A stretch of DNA of 64,000 bases, taken from NCBI RefSeq assembly GCF_027111255.2, contig NZ_CP114285.2, positions 1,550,001 through 1,614,000 on the forward strand, written 5' to 3'. Below the pieces are notes generated by a model. The model had not been told where the DNA came from, ran no database searches, and saw nothing but the letters and a program-made list of their open reading frames with translations. This document shows, in pieces, positions 1 through 6,967 of this stretch. The stretch comes from Flavobacterium flavigenum. GTDB lineage: Bacteria; Bacteroidota; Bacteroidia; Flavobacteriales; Flavobacteriaceae. Within the stretch, counting starts at the first letter, position 1, and each line of letters starts with the position of its first letter. Position numbers and translations under genes: made by a program.

Positions 1-633
1 TTGCTGCTTGCCTAAATCTGGAATTTTAACCGTACTCAAAGCTTCATACTGACGTACAATATGGGTTTTATGTTTACTGCTGAATTCTTTTCTGCTCAAC
101 TTCTTTTTGTCTGAAAGATATTCTGTAAACAAAGTATCTTCTTTTACACTCGCTAATTTTTCAAGCAATCCTGACGTCTTCAAATAATCATTATGCGTTT
201 GCAAAGCATCATAATAACCAGTAAACTCTTTGTCTATTAATCCCGCTCCCAAAACTTTCCATGGCAATAATTCTGAAGCGATTAAAATAGTTTCGAAATT
301 GGGAAACGTTAAAAGCATTTTAGCATGCAGTTCTTCTAAACTATTTATTGCTTTTTCTACATCGATATGATCCATTTTGAAACCATTTCTCGAAACAAAA
401 TAGGTTTCTTCAAGATTTCTTTTCAAATAAATCGTGCAGTACGAACCCATGTATTTCTTTTGAACTACAAATTCTGCCACACCATTTTTCATGTAATAAT
501 TTATAGCTTCTTCGATACTTTCGATTTCGTTTTTGGCTTTACTTTTTGGAGCCGGAGATATGGTTGGTGAAAAATCATTGATCTTATTTTTGCAAAACCA
601 TTCTATTCTGTTTCTTACTTTATAGTCTAACAT
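1..633 (-). CDS. Pnkp-type RNA ligase (adenylyltransferase) domain protein, 3' part outside window
   Basis: The gene starts at an ATG at 633 and runs off the left edge; about 211 residues are visible. They read as a nucleotidyltransferase (ligase) domain: a motif I-like KYMGS at about residues 60-64, a following motif III-like SRNGF, and a motif IV-like ELLPW. The ELLPW motif followed by a YYDAL stretch resembles the ligase module of bacterial Pnkp, the RNA end-healing and sealing partner of Hen1. In characterised Pnkp the order is kinase, phosphatase, ligase. Here the ligase-like domain is N-terminal, so this is either a split ligase subunit or a rearranged protein. Its start lies 3 nt after the hen1 stop, so the two are almost certainly co-transcribed and work together. 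Family assignment is from motifs only. Confidence 0.7.
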   Translation of the reverse strand, partial: MLDYKVRNRIEWFCKNKINDFSPTISPAPKSKAKNEIESIEEAINYYMKNGVAEFVVQKKYMGSYCTIYLKRNLEETYFVSRNGFKMDHIDVEKAINSLEELHAKMLLTFPNFETILIASELLPWKVLGAGLIDKEFTGYYDALQTHNDYLKTSGLLEKLASVKEDTLFTEYLSDKKKLSRKEFSSKHKTHIVRQYEALSTVKIPDLGKQQ

Positions 634-636
634 TTT

Positions 637-1914
637 TTACTTTTTTTGAATGATTACGGCACTCGTTGGATAAACTCCTTTTACACAATCGCCTACTCCG
701 TGAAATGTTTTTTGATTTGGAAAAATTTCATCAATCAAATTTCTGAACTCACTATTTGATAATTCAAAATCATGATCATCATGTCTAAATTCTTCTGTCA
801 ATTCGTAATTTACATTAAAATCTTTGTCTGGCGTTGTGACAAATAATCTTGTGAAATTTGTATTATCACGGATCCAGATTAGTAACGCTTTTGCTTCTTC
901 TAATGAATTGTGTTCTATTACTTCGCTTAAAATAATCTGTCCTTCAAAATCTTTAAGTTCTTCCAAACTTTCAATCCATTGCAAATTATCAGCTCTTTCT
1001 GTTGCCTGAATTTTTTCTGCAATGTGTTTGAAATCAACCTCATCATAAGCCAAATATTCCTGTTCAAATCCTCTCTTTTGCAATAATTTGTAATACTGCA
1101 ATTCACCGCATCCAAAATCCAAAACAGCTTCTTCAAAATTGATTTCTTTGCAGATAAATTCTTTTCTGGATTGATGTGTATCGGTAAAAACAAACTGAAC
1201 TTCGCTATTAAAATACGCTTCTAACTGCGGTTTAAATTTCTCAAACTGCACCGGCGAACGCATGATTCTTTTTATAAAAAGATAAAATACGAAGTACGGA
1301 ATGCCCGTAAGATTGGTAAACATTGTAATATGCTTCTGGATAAAATAATCATCTATAAAGGTGTAAACAGCATATCTGTTGGTAAAATGACTAAACAAAG
1401 CCACTAGCGAAAATTTCTGAATTGCTTCTCTTACCGTTGCACCTACTATCTTTAATTCGAAATTATTTCCGATTTTATGCTTCAAAGAAATACCATCGAT
1501 ATATTTTGACAAAAGATATTTTTCGTTTTTATACCAGTTTGAATCGATAAAAAAAGTGGGAACTTCGATCGTACATTTTTCAGTATCAACATCATTATAG
1601 CTTTTTTCTAACCAGGAAATTACCGTTTCGTTCAAAACTTCGTTCTCTTTATACAAATGATTAAAAAACTCCGTCATCATATTTAAGGCCAATAACGGAC
1701 TGCAGTAACTTTGAAAATCGATTTGATTTCCTTCTTCCGGCAGATAACTTTTTTTGCCGTCAAGGAAAATACAGTGATATTCGTTTTCAGAAATTACGTT
1801 TCCAATTACAATTCCGTTTTTTAATTCTTTCAAATATAATCCCTGATCCGTATTTGGATTTTTGTACAGAATATCTAAAAAGTATTTATTCTCTGATTTC
1901 AATTTTATAATCAT
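637..1914 (-). CDS. hen1: 3'-terminal RNA ribose 2'-O-methyltransferase Hen1
   Basis: The 425-residue protein has the bacterial Hen1 layout. The N-terminal half (about 1-250) is the Hen1 N domain that in characterised systems activates the Pnkp ligase. The C-terminal half is an S-adenosylmethionine methyltransferase: motif I LDFGCGE at about 265-271, the metal-site EVIEH at 331-335, TPDKDFN at 361-367 and RHDDHDFE at 377-384. All of these are diagnostic of the Mn-dependent Hen1 active site. The known role is 2'-O-methylation of the 3' end of a cleaved RNA (usually tRNA) before sealing, which makes the repaired junction resistant to re-cleavage by ribotoxins. It is the first gene of an operon with the Pnkp-like ligase and has its own promoter with the island's shared inverted repeat. 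Confidence 0.93.
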   Translation of the reverse strand: MIIKLKSENKYFLDILYKNPNTDQGLYLKELKNGIVIGNVISENEYHCIFLDGKKSYLPEEGNQIDFQSYCSPLLALNMMTEFFNHLYKENEVLNETVISWLEKSYNDVDTEKCTIEVPTFFIDSNWYKNEKYLLSKYIDGISLKHKIGNNFELKIVGATVREAIQKFSLVALFSHFTNRYAVYTFIDDYFIQKHITMFTNLTGIPYFVFYLFIKRIMRSPVQFEKFKPQLEAYFNSEVQFVFTDTHQSRKEFICKEINFEEAVLDFGCGELQYYKLLQKRGFEQEYLAYDEVDFKHIAEKIQATERADNLQWIESLEELKDFEGQIILSEVIEHNSLEEAKALLIWIRDNTNFTRLFVTTPDKDFNVNYELTEEFRHDDHDFELSNSEFRNLIDEIFPNQKTFHGVGDCVKGVYPTSAVIIQKK

Positions 1915-1933
1915 GGCTTTTATTTTGCTTTGA

Positions 1934-1972
1934 CAAATATAGTTTTGGAACTGCGCAATTATTTTGCGCAGT
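1934..1972 (-). promoter_or_regulatory. hen1 promoter with shared inverted repeat
   Basis: On the minus strand a Bacteroidota -7 element TATATTTG occupies 1941-1934. Exactly 8 bp upstream is a 23-bp inverted repeat (1972-1950) with arms ACTGCGCAA and TTGCGCAGT. The same module with the same 8-bp gap occurs at three other places in this island. The likely start of transcription is near 1929, 15 nt before the hen1 ATG. The TTG in the inner repeat arm is only 14 nt from the -7 element, shorter than the usual -33/-7 spacing, so the promoter probably needs an activator. The binding protein is inferred, possibly the WYL regulator at 7769. Confidence 0.8.
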
Positions 1973-2002
1973 TTTGTTTTTTTTATGTTTACGTATATTT
2001 AA

Positions 2003-2117
2003 ACGCTGATTTTACGGATTCGCTATCGCGAAGACGCGAAAAAAAACGGATTTCTTTTTTTTATAATTAAATCTGCGTAAATATGCGTTTTCGCGATAGC
2101 GAATCTGTTCCATCCGC
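2003..2117. repeat. Imperfect long inverted repeat (REP-like intergenic element)
   Basis: Between the ligase stop and the hen1 promoter, 16-bp perfect arms GATTCGCTATCGCGAA (2017-2032) and its complement (2090-2105) flank 57 bp, and the similarity extends outward with mismatches. It can fold into a large hairpin on either strand. Such palindromic elements are common between genes in Flavobacterium. It may act as a terminator or mRNA-end stabiliser for the RNA ligase gene; no function can be shown here. Confidence 0.6.
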
Positions 2118-2118
2118 G

Positions 2119-3138
2119 TTACAATTCTTCTTCTCTGTTAAACGGTTTTTGAAATGTTGGCCGAATCATTTTCCAGATTGTCTCTGAATAATCTTTTCCG
2201 TCCAGCATCCAAAACAATACATTTGGATGTTTACAAGTCTGAAAATACAAAGCGGTTTCTTTTCTGGATTCTAAAACCTTGAAATCTAATTTACATTGAT
2301 TTTCTATCGTTTGATATTTGGCTTCTAAATCGAGTTTGGTTTGTTTTACCCAATTAAAAAATTCATCAGGAACGCGTTCCAGGATTTCTTCAAAAGACTC
2401 GTTTGCTTTCAGATATTCCCAGATATTCACATTCGAAACCTGAGTGATAATACGGTGTAAACGAAGGTATTCTTCAAACTTGATTTTTATCCGAAAGTTA
2501 TTGGCATATTTAATAATGAAACCTTCTTTGTTGGCAATATTCAACTCTTTTAAAAGTGAAATATCGTTTATTCCGTCGTATTTTTCAACCACAGGAAAAC
2601 CAATGTTTTCAAGCGGAAATTCTTCTCCGGTTTGAGTATCAATAATGGCCAGTAAAACCAATTCCTCATTTGCTCCGTAATCTAAAACGATTCGGTTTTC
2701 AGGATAAATAATTTCGAACAAATATGTTTTTGATTTATCTAAAAACGACCAGGTTTCTTTGTATTTCCCATGAAGCATTTCATTTGCTCTATCGGATTGT
2801 TCGCTGGCGAATGAACCTCGGCTTGCCATAAAAGGCACATCATTTATGAAATACAAAATTCCAAGTGAACCGTCCATTTTATCGTAGACTTCAAAAGTTG
2901 TTTTTGGCAGAATTTGATTTTCAATTTCATCCAAATTAAAAAACTTAGGAAAAGGTCTTGCTACAACATTTCTGTCCTGATCTAAAATAAGACCGCGACA
3001 GCTCAACGTAACTTCATTCCAAATTCTCTCGAATTGCGCATTTTGAGTATAATTATAAATATACAAATCATGTTCAGGGTGTTTGTTTACTCTGACATAG
3101 TTTTTTGAAATCATTTCGTTTAAAAGTACTGTATTCAT
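2119..3138 (-). CDS. T4 Rnl1-like RNA ligase
   Basis: An ATP-dependent RNA ligase of the T4 RNA ligase 1 type. The adenylated lysine is in the motif I sequence KMDGS (residues 87-91 counted from the ATG at 3138). The preceding block SCRGLILD followed by VVARPFPKFFN is the classic N-terminal signature of this family. The later FEIIYPENRIVLDY and EGFIIKY stretches fit motifs IIIa and IV. A TTG at 3159 would extend the ORF by seven codons, but that TTG is the last three bases of the promoter -7 element (3164-3157), so it cannot be in the mRNA; ATG 3138 is preferred. In phage T4 this enzyme reseals tRNA cut in the anticodon loop. Here it lies beside hen1 and shares the same promoter module, which supports a role in RNA repair. 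Confidence 0.9.
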   Translation of the reverse strand: MNTVLLNEMISKNYVRVNKHPEHDLYIYNYTQNAQFERIWNEVTLSCRGLILDQDRNVVARPFPKFFNLDEIENQILPKTTFEVYDKMDGSLGILYFINDVPFMASRGSFASEQSDRANEMLHGKYKETWSFLDKSKTYLFEIIYPENRIVLDYGANEELVLLAIIDTQTGEEFPLENIGFPVVEKYDGINDISLLKELNIANKEGFIIKYANNFRIKIKFEEYLRLHRIITQVSNVNIWEYLKANESFEEILERVPDEFFNWVKQTKLDLEAKYQTIENQCKLDFKVLESRKETALYFQTCKHPNVLFWMLDGKDYSETIWKMIRPTFQKPFNREEEL

Positions 3139-3156
3139 GTGTTCTAATCTTTGAAG

Positions 3157-3195
3157 CAAAGATTCAAAAACTACTGCGCAATTATTTTGCGTAAT
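3157..3195 (-). promoter_or_regulatory. RNA ligase promoter with shared inverted repeat
   Basis: The -7 element AATCTTTG is at 3164-3157 on the minus strand. Eight bp upstream is the inverted repeat at 3195-3173; its distal arm is slightly decayed (GCGTAAT on the plus strand instead of GCGCAGT). Gap and orientation are identical to the hen1 and tRNA-like promoters. Transcription is expected to begin near 3150, just upstream of ATG 3138. Confidence 0.8.
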
Positions 3196-3225
3196 GGATT
3201 ATTTAATTTTACTCTATATCAAACT

Positions 3226-3849
3226 TTATTCTATTTTAAATTTTAGAAGTTCTTCTATCTTTTTTTGTGCTTCAGCGGAAGCTTCTTCTTCACAAAGATT
3301 GTCTCGAGTTTCAAAAAGAATATCATAATTTTTGACCCCAAGTCTAATAAATGGCCCTCCAATTTGTAACCTGAATTTTGCGTGTTTAGAAATTTTATTT
3401 AACATCTCTTTAGTTATTATTTCGGATGGTTGATAAAATTCACCGTCTTTGAATGAACTATATAAACTATAATTTTTATAATTATTTGAAATATTTACAT
3501 CAATTCTTTCATATATAAATTCTTCCAATAACTTTTTTGAATAAGAACTTTTTTCAATTTGTAAAGCAAACATAAAATCAATGCCCTGAGATGTTTCAGT
3601 TTTAATTGTATGACTAGTGAAATTTTTGAAAAACTTTTTGGTTTCTTCGACATCTTCTATATTCCCTTTTAAAACAAATTGAAATGTTAAAAATGCTTTT
3701 CCTACTTCTTCAATACAAAATTGAAAAAGTGTATAAGCTCGAGCATTCTTATTATATTTTGCTAAAATTTCAGCTTCTTCAATTAGTTCTTCAGCATTAT
3801 TTAAAGCTTTTTCAATTGCTAGAAAATATTTTTCTTTATTAAGTCTCAT
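3226..3849 (-). CDS. AbiV-like (HEPN-type) protein
   Basis: A protein of about 207 residues from the ATG at 3849; a TTG at 3867 would add six residues but is less likely. The N-terminal 80 residues are helical and contain a pattern of the form A-x(3)-F-x(2)-CIEEVGKA (near residues 43-56 of the ATG form). This matches the conserved EE-x-GK core of AbiV abortive-infection proteins, which are classed with the HEPN superfamily. Many HEPN proteins are RNases in phage defence and toxin systems, but no clear R-x(4-6)-H catalytic motif is visible here. A catalytic role is therefore not claimed. It lies between the RNA ligase and the RING-TerD gene on the same strand, downstream of a terminator-like hairpin. 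Its own promoter was not identified. Confidence 0.6.
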   Translation of the reverse strand: MRLNKEKYFLAIEKALNNAEELIEEAEILAKYNKNARAYTLFQFCIEEVGKAFLTFQFVLKGNIEDVEETKKFFKNFTSHTIKTETSQGIDFMFALQIEKSSYSKKLLEEFIYERIDVNISNNYKNYSLYSSFKDGEFYQPSEIITKEMLNKISKHAKFRLQIGGPFIRLGVKNYDILFETRDNLCEEEASAEAQKKIEELLKFKIE

Positions 3850-3892
3850 AAGTTTAGTTTTGAACAAGATAAGTTTAGATTAGAAAATTAGC

Positions 3893-3925
3893 TAAAAAAC
3901 CACGAACCCATTTAAGAATCCGTGG
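3893..3925 (-). terminator. Rho-independent terminator after the RING-TerD gene
   Basis: On the minus strand a hairpin with CCACG/CGTGG ends and an imperfect inner stem (3925-3900) is followed by a run of T. It lies just downstream of the stop at 3934 and ends the long transcript that begins in the tRNA-like array. Confidence 0.7.
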
Positions 3926-3933
3926 CTTTAAAA

Positions 3934-6174
3934 TTAATCAATTAACAATTGTGTCACCGCTGCAGCGCTCATTGCCCATTGCGCGTTGTACACTTCATCA
4001 GCATTTTCATCTTCGATTATTGTCAAGCCTTGGGCTTCCGCTTTTAATTGCAACAATCTACCGATGTTTAATTTACTGTTCAATTTTGCCAATAACGCCT
4101 GAACTCCTTTGAAATCCAAACCTTGTACAACCTGACCTCCGAAAGTCATCTCTAACCAAACAATTTCTCGTTTGGCTACATCCAACACTCCAAAAACCAA
4201 ACCTTTGGCAACATTCTGCGTCACACGAACCTGATGATCTACACACGACGGATCGTACGCAACACCAGTTCGTTCCGAAATTTTCATCGGATATTTACTG
4301 TTCATCCAACCTACAACCAAATTTGGCGTGATACTTCCGTTGCTGTACGCATTGCAGGTAAAAGTCACAAATTTTGCTTTGGCTTTCGCCAATTCGTCGA
4401 TGTTGATGTTGATATATTCAGCCGTTCCAATTTTATTCGGAATACTTCTGATATCACCACTATGCTGACAACCTGTAGTTGTCAATCTGCTGAAAGAACA
4501 AATATCTGAACGAGTTTCGTATGCGATATGACAGCTCAAATCCATATCCAGATGCTGTGCTGGAAGATCTTTACCCCATTGCATAAACAATCGCACTTCA
4601 TTTCCTTCGATTGGGAAACGTGTTCCCATTAAAGCAACCGGCAAATCCTGAACTGTATCGCTTCTATCACCAATTGAAACTGGCATATTGTACAACTGGG
4701 AATCGATATAGATCGTTTTGTTTGGGTTTGAAACCGACGCAAATCGTTTTTTCATGGCCAAAATAGTCAAGTCTTCGATTTGATTTTTCATTGTTTCCAA
4801 CTGCGCATCATAGTACAAATTCAACAATTGGTTTGATCCCACACGTTTGTTTGTTCCGCCTAAAGGTTTCACACTTCTTTGCATGTTAACATCAAAGTAA
4901 TTTTGTGCATACATATTTAAGGTAAACACCAATCTTGCCGGAACTTTATCCACCACTTCTTCGAAATGCGCGATGGTTTCATCGGCTCCAAACCAAAGCA
5001 TATTCGAAAATAACGAACGGGCAAATAATCCTGGACGCTGCTTCAATAATCCAAATGTTTTATCGGCATCAAATTTCAATCTTGACGAATTCACTTTGCT
5101 CTGCCAAACATCATACACCTGGTTGTAAAATACATCCATTAAAAAATTCAATTTCTCAAATCCTTTTCTTTTGCTGTATTCTGCCAAACGCAATGCACGG
5201 ATAAAACGAACCCACATTCCTCTTTTTGGATGCATAATTTCGCACATTGCTTCGACATCCAACTCCATATTATTTAACCAATTTGCAACCATTAAACATT
5301 CTTTTCGGGAATATTTAAGTTTTAAATCATTTGCAGATGAAAGTCTTGTTTGAACACTTATATCTAAAATATTATGAAAATGATATGCATTTTTGGACGT
5401 TCTTTTTATGATCGTTTTTGGCTCAATAATCTGAAGCATTCCTGTGTTTTTAAACCACAAATATCTTAAGATATCTGTAGGCGATTTAAAATAGTGAGAC
5501 GCATTTTCGACCTGATCGTTTTCAATCAAAAGATCGATTACCAGCATCAAAGTTTCCTTCATTGCAACATCTGTTTTTGGCAATGGCAAATATTTCAAAA
5601 CGATTTTTAAACTATCAACCTGAGTCGCGTCTAAAGCTGTTTTTGATTGTAATAATGAAATATAGAAGTCTTGCAACTCTTTTTCATTCCATAATTCAAG
5701 GACTTTTAATTTGCTTCCCTGACCGATTTTTTCCAATTTACCAAATTCAAACGGAGTTCCGCAAAACGGACAACCATTGTATCTTTCTAATGGAAAAGTA
5801 TTATCTGGAATTATATGTCCACATTGCAAAGTTGTTCCGCCAGTCATTCGAAAAGTGTTTCCGAAAAATGTCAAAATATGATCTAAAACAGATTCACCTG
5901 TTGGCACATTCCATTCTTTTACCAATGGCGTCCAGTTTTTATCCGTTCCTAAAACTTCTCTTAGAACTTCTAAAACTTCAATTTTATATTTTGGATTTAC
6001 CTTATTCAAAGCATGCAAAAGCGGTTCAGAAAATGTGAATCCGAGTTTTGAAACATTGGCTACTAAAACCGAAGTTGTTCCAGATATATTTTTAGCCTCA
6101 TTCGCCATCATTTCTGAAGGAATGAAAATGGCATTTTGACGTAAACTGATTTTTAATAATTCTTGTGTTTTCAT
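3934..6174 (-). CDS. RING-type zinc finger and TerD-like domain protein (MXAN_6230/SCO0854-like)
   Basis: A 746-residue protein. Near residues 118-140 it has a compact RING-like zinc site: C118, H120, then CPFCG (C135, C138). The middle 400 residues are mostly helical and contain no motif I recognise. The C-terminal part (roughly 530-690) resembles a TerD domain: DMDLSCHI, then HSGDI, then a YININIDEL strand and the FVTFTCNAYS strand, the usual order in tellurium-resistance/stress proteins. The overall layout recalls the MXAN_6230/SCO0854 RING family; this was not confirmed by search. It is the first protein gene downstream of the tRNA-like units, and no TAnnTTTG promoter is visible between them. 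It is probably translated from the same transcripts, which makes it a candidate binding partner of the tRNA-like RNAs. Confidence 0.6.
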   Translation of the reverse strand: MKTQELLKISLRQNAIFIPSEMMANEAKNISGTTSVLVANVSKLGFTFSEPLLHALNKVNPKYKIEVLEVLREVLGTDKNWTPLVKEWNVPTGESVLDHILTFFGNTFRMTGGTTLQCGHIIPDNTFPLERYNGCPFCGTPFEFGKLEKIGQGSKLKVLELWNEKELQDFYISLLQSKTALDATQVDSLKIVLKYLPLPKTDVAMKETLMLVIDLLIENDQVENASHYFKSPTDILRYLWFKNTGMLQIIEPKTIIKRTSKNAYHFHNILDISVQTRLSSANDLKLKYSRKECLMVANWLNNMELDVEAMCEIMHPKRGMWVRFIRALRLAEYSKRKGFEKLNFLMDVFYNQVYDVWQSKVNSSRLKFDADKTFGLLKQRPGLFARSLFSNMLWFGADETIAHFEEVVDKVPARLVFTLNMYAQNYFDVNMQRSVKPLGGTNKRVGSNQLLNLYYDAQLETMKNQIEDLTILAMKKRFASVSNPNKTIYIDSQLYNMPVSIGDRSDTVQDLPVALMGTRFPIEGNEVRLFMQWGKDLPAQHLDMDLSCHIAYETRSDICSFSRLTTTGCQHSGDIRSIPNKIGTAEYININIDELAKAKAKFVTFTCNAYSNGSITPNLVVGWMNSKYPMKISERTGVAYDPSCVDHQVRVTQNVAKGLVFGVLDVAKREIVWLEMTFGGQVVQGLDFKGVQALLAKLNSKLNIGRLLQLKAEAQGLTIIEDENADEVYNAQWAMSAAAVTQLLID

Positions 6175-6349
6175 TTTTTTTAATTTTTAAAATTTAGATA
6201 ATGGTGTTTCTGAGTTCTACCTAAAAGAGTTTTGAAGTAAGAAACACTTGACCTGAAATTTGAGTGTAATTGACCAACTAATTTACCTGATGGGTTTCCC
6301 CGAGAAGTAAGTTAATCTTGACCCTCATTTTTTTATTAATGATGATTTT

Positions 6350-6399
6350 AAAACTTGCTGGACTCGAACCAGAAAAACCAATTTCTAGAAGTAAGTTTT
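6350..6399 (-). ncRNA. Minimal tRNA-like element (T arm plus possible acceptor stem)
   Basis: On the minus strand a T-arm-like hairpin CTGG-TTCGAGT-CCAG (6372-6358) is followed by C and AAGTTTT (6356-6350). The latter can pair over 7 bp with AAAACTT (6399-6393) upstream, giving a minihelix with no D arm or anticodon arm. The upstream half lies inside one of the bipartite boxes (6388-6407). The pairing is seen in the sequence; that it forms an RNA is inference. Confidence 0.4.
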
Positions 6400-6415
6400 A
6401 ATTGACCATTACTAG

Positions 6416-6540
6416 TAAAGCAGATGGGATTCGAACCCATAACCCCAGGAACCCTGATTGAAGTAAGTTTAGATTGACCTCCAATAAGATAATTTCGAAA
6501 CTAATATGACCTGTGCTCTATCCGTTTGAGCTACTGCTTC
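6416..6540 (-). ncRNA. tRNA-like RNA, unit B (proximal to the RING-TerD gene)
   Basis: Minus strand. Acceptor GAAGCAG (6540-6534) pairs with CTGCTTT (6423-6417), followed by an A discriminator and no encoded CCA. TA then GCTC-loop-GAGC forms a normal D arm with GG in the loop. The T arm ATGGG-TTCGAAT-CCCAT is perfect. At the anticodon-arm position is a weak hairpin with the loop sequence TTTCGAA. Between it and the T arm is an insert containing a bipartite box (6460-6479). At about 125 nt it cannot be an ordinary tRNA of about 75 nt. It starts about 120 nt downstream of its own promoter (6702-6664). It is a probable tRNA mimic, decoy or damage sensor, not a decoding tRNA. Confidence 0.75.
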
Positions 6541-6663
6541 AGAATAATCGAATAAAGAGATAATAGATTAAGTGTAAATCGGTTGGTGTTTTATTGAAGT
6601 AACTTAAACTTGACCTGCTTTAGTCAATTTATATTTATGAACGTATTTTTTTTATTTCCTGAA

Positions 6664-6702
6664 CAAAGATTTTAAAACCACTGCGCAATTATTTTGCGCA
6701 GT
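6664..6702 (-). promoter_or_regulatory. Promoter of tRNA-like unit B with shared inverted repeat
   Basis: The -7 element AATCTTTG is at 6671-6664, and a perfect inverted repeat (arms ACTGCGCAA/TTGCGCAGT) is at 6702-6680, 8 bp upstream. The sequence just after the -7 element (TTCAGGAAATAAAAA) is identical to that of unit A, which shows that the two units are duplicates. Confidence 0.82.
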
Positions 6703-6721
6703 AAAAAATTTATTCTAATTG

Positions 6722-6838
6722 TGGAGCAGGCGGGATTCGAACCCGCGACCCGGACATTAAAAGTGTAATAAGTAAATTCTGATTGACCTCTCAAGGTAAT
6801 TTCAAAATTACCTGCTCTAACCACTGAGCTACTGCCCC
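6722..6838 (-). ncRNA. tRNA-like RNA, unit A (distal)
   Basis: Minus strand. Acceptor GGGGCAG (6838-6832) pairs with CTGCTCC (6729-6723) with one G-U pair; A follows as discriminator and CCA is not encoded. TA, then D arm GCTC-AGTGGTTA-GAGC. The next hairpin GGTAA-TTTTGAAA-TTACC stands where an anticodon arm should be and has an 8-nt loop. The T arm GCGGG-TTCGAAT-CCCGC is perfect. About 45 nt of extra sequence, including a bipartite box (6769-6788), separates the anticodon-like arm from the T arm. Its layout parallels unit B. Its promoter is at 7006-6968. Confidence 0.78.
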
Positions 6839-6967
6839 AATTTGTAATATGAGTATAAAAGGTAATGGTGTAAGTGTGTACATTAGAAAGTGTTTTCGAA
6901 GTAACTCAGACTTGACCTATTTAGAACTCAATTTTTATTTCTATAAACGTTGTTTTTATTTCCTGAA

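Larger units (their letters stand above)
6234..6917 (-). repeat. Seven copies of bipartite box GGTCAA-N7-TTACTTC
   Basis: On the minus strand the 20-nt pattern GGTCAA, seven variable bases, TTACTTC occurs at 6234-6253, 6304-6323, 6388-6407, 6460-6479, 6596-6615, 6769-6788 and 6898-6917. The 7-nt gap never varies and the fixed parts are identical, except that the copy at 6769 has A instead of the final C. A half site (GGTCAA only) is at 6270-6275. Two boxes lie in the leaders of the two tRNA-like units, two inside the tRNA-like inserts, one overlaps the third T-arm element and two are in the tail before the RING-TerD gene. Start-to-start distances are irregular (70, 84, 72, 136, 173, 129), so this is not a CRISPR. 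It looks like an RNA or DNA recognition element. Confidence 0.9.

Noticed and set aside
927-1193. 88-codon ORF inside hen1
   Set aside because: It overlaps a real gene in another frame on the same strand and lacks motifs.
5562-6038. 158-codon plus-strand ORF opposite the RING-TerD gene
   Set aside because: Antisense shadow of a well-supported coding region, with no recognised domain.
6722-6838. Ordinary tRNA gene on the minus strand
   Set aside because: Acceptor, D and T arms fit, but 117 nt with about 45 extra nt between anticodon-like arm and T arm, and an 8-nt loop, do not give a decoding tRNA. The insert is far too short for a group I intron.
6234-6917. CRISPR array
   Set aside because: Repeats have a variable 7-nt centre and irregular steps (70-173 nt), and no cas genes are near.
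6234-6917. Y RNA / Ro60 system
   Set aside because: TTGACC on the complementary strand recalls the Ro-binding stem of Y RNAs, but it is on the wrong strand for the tRNA-like RNAs and no TROVE domain was recognised in the 746-residue protein.
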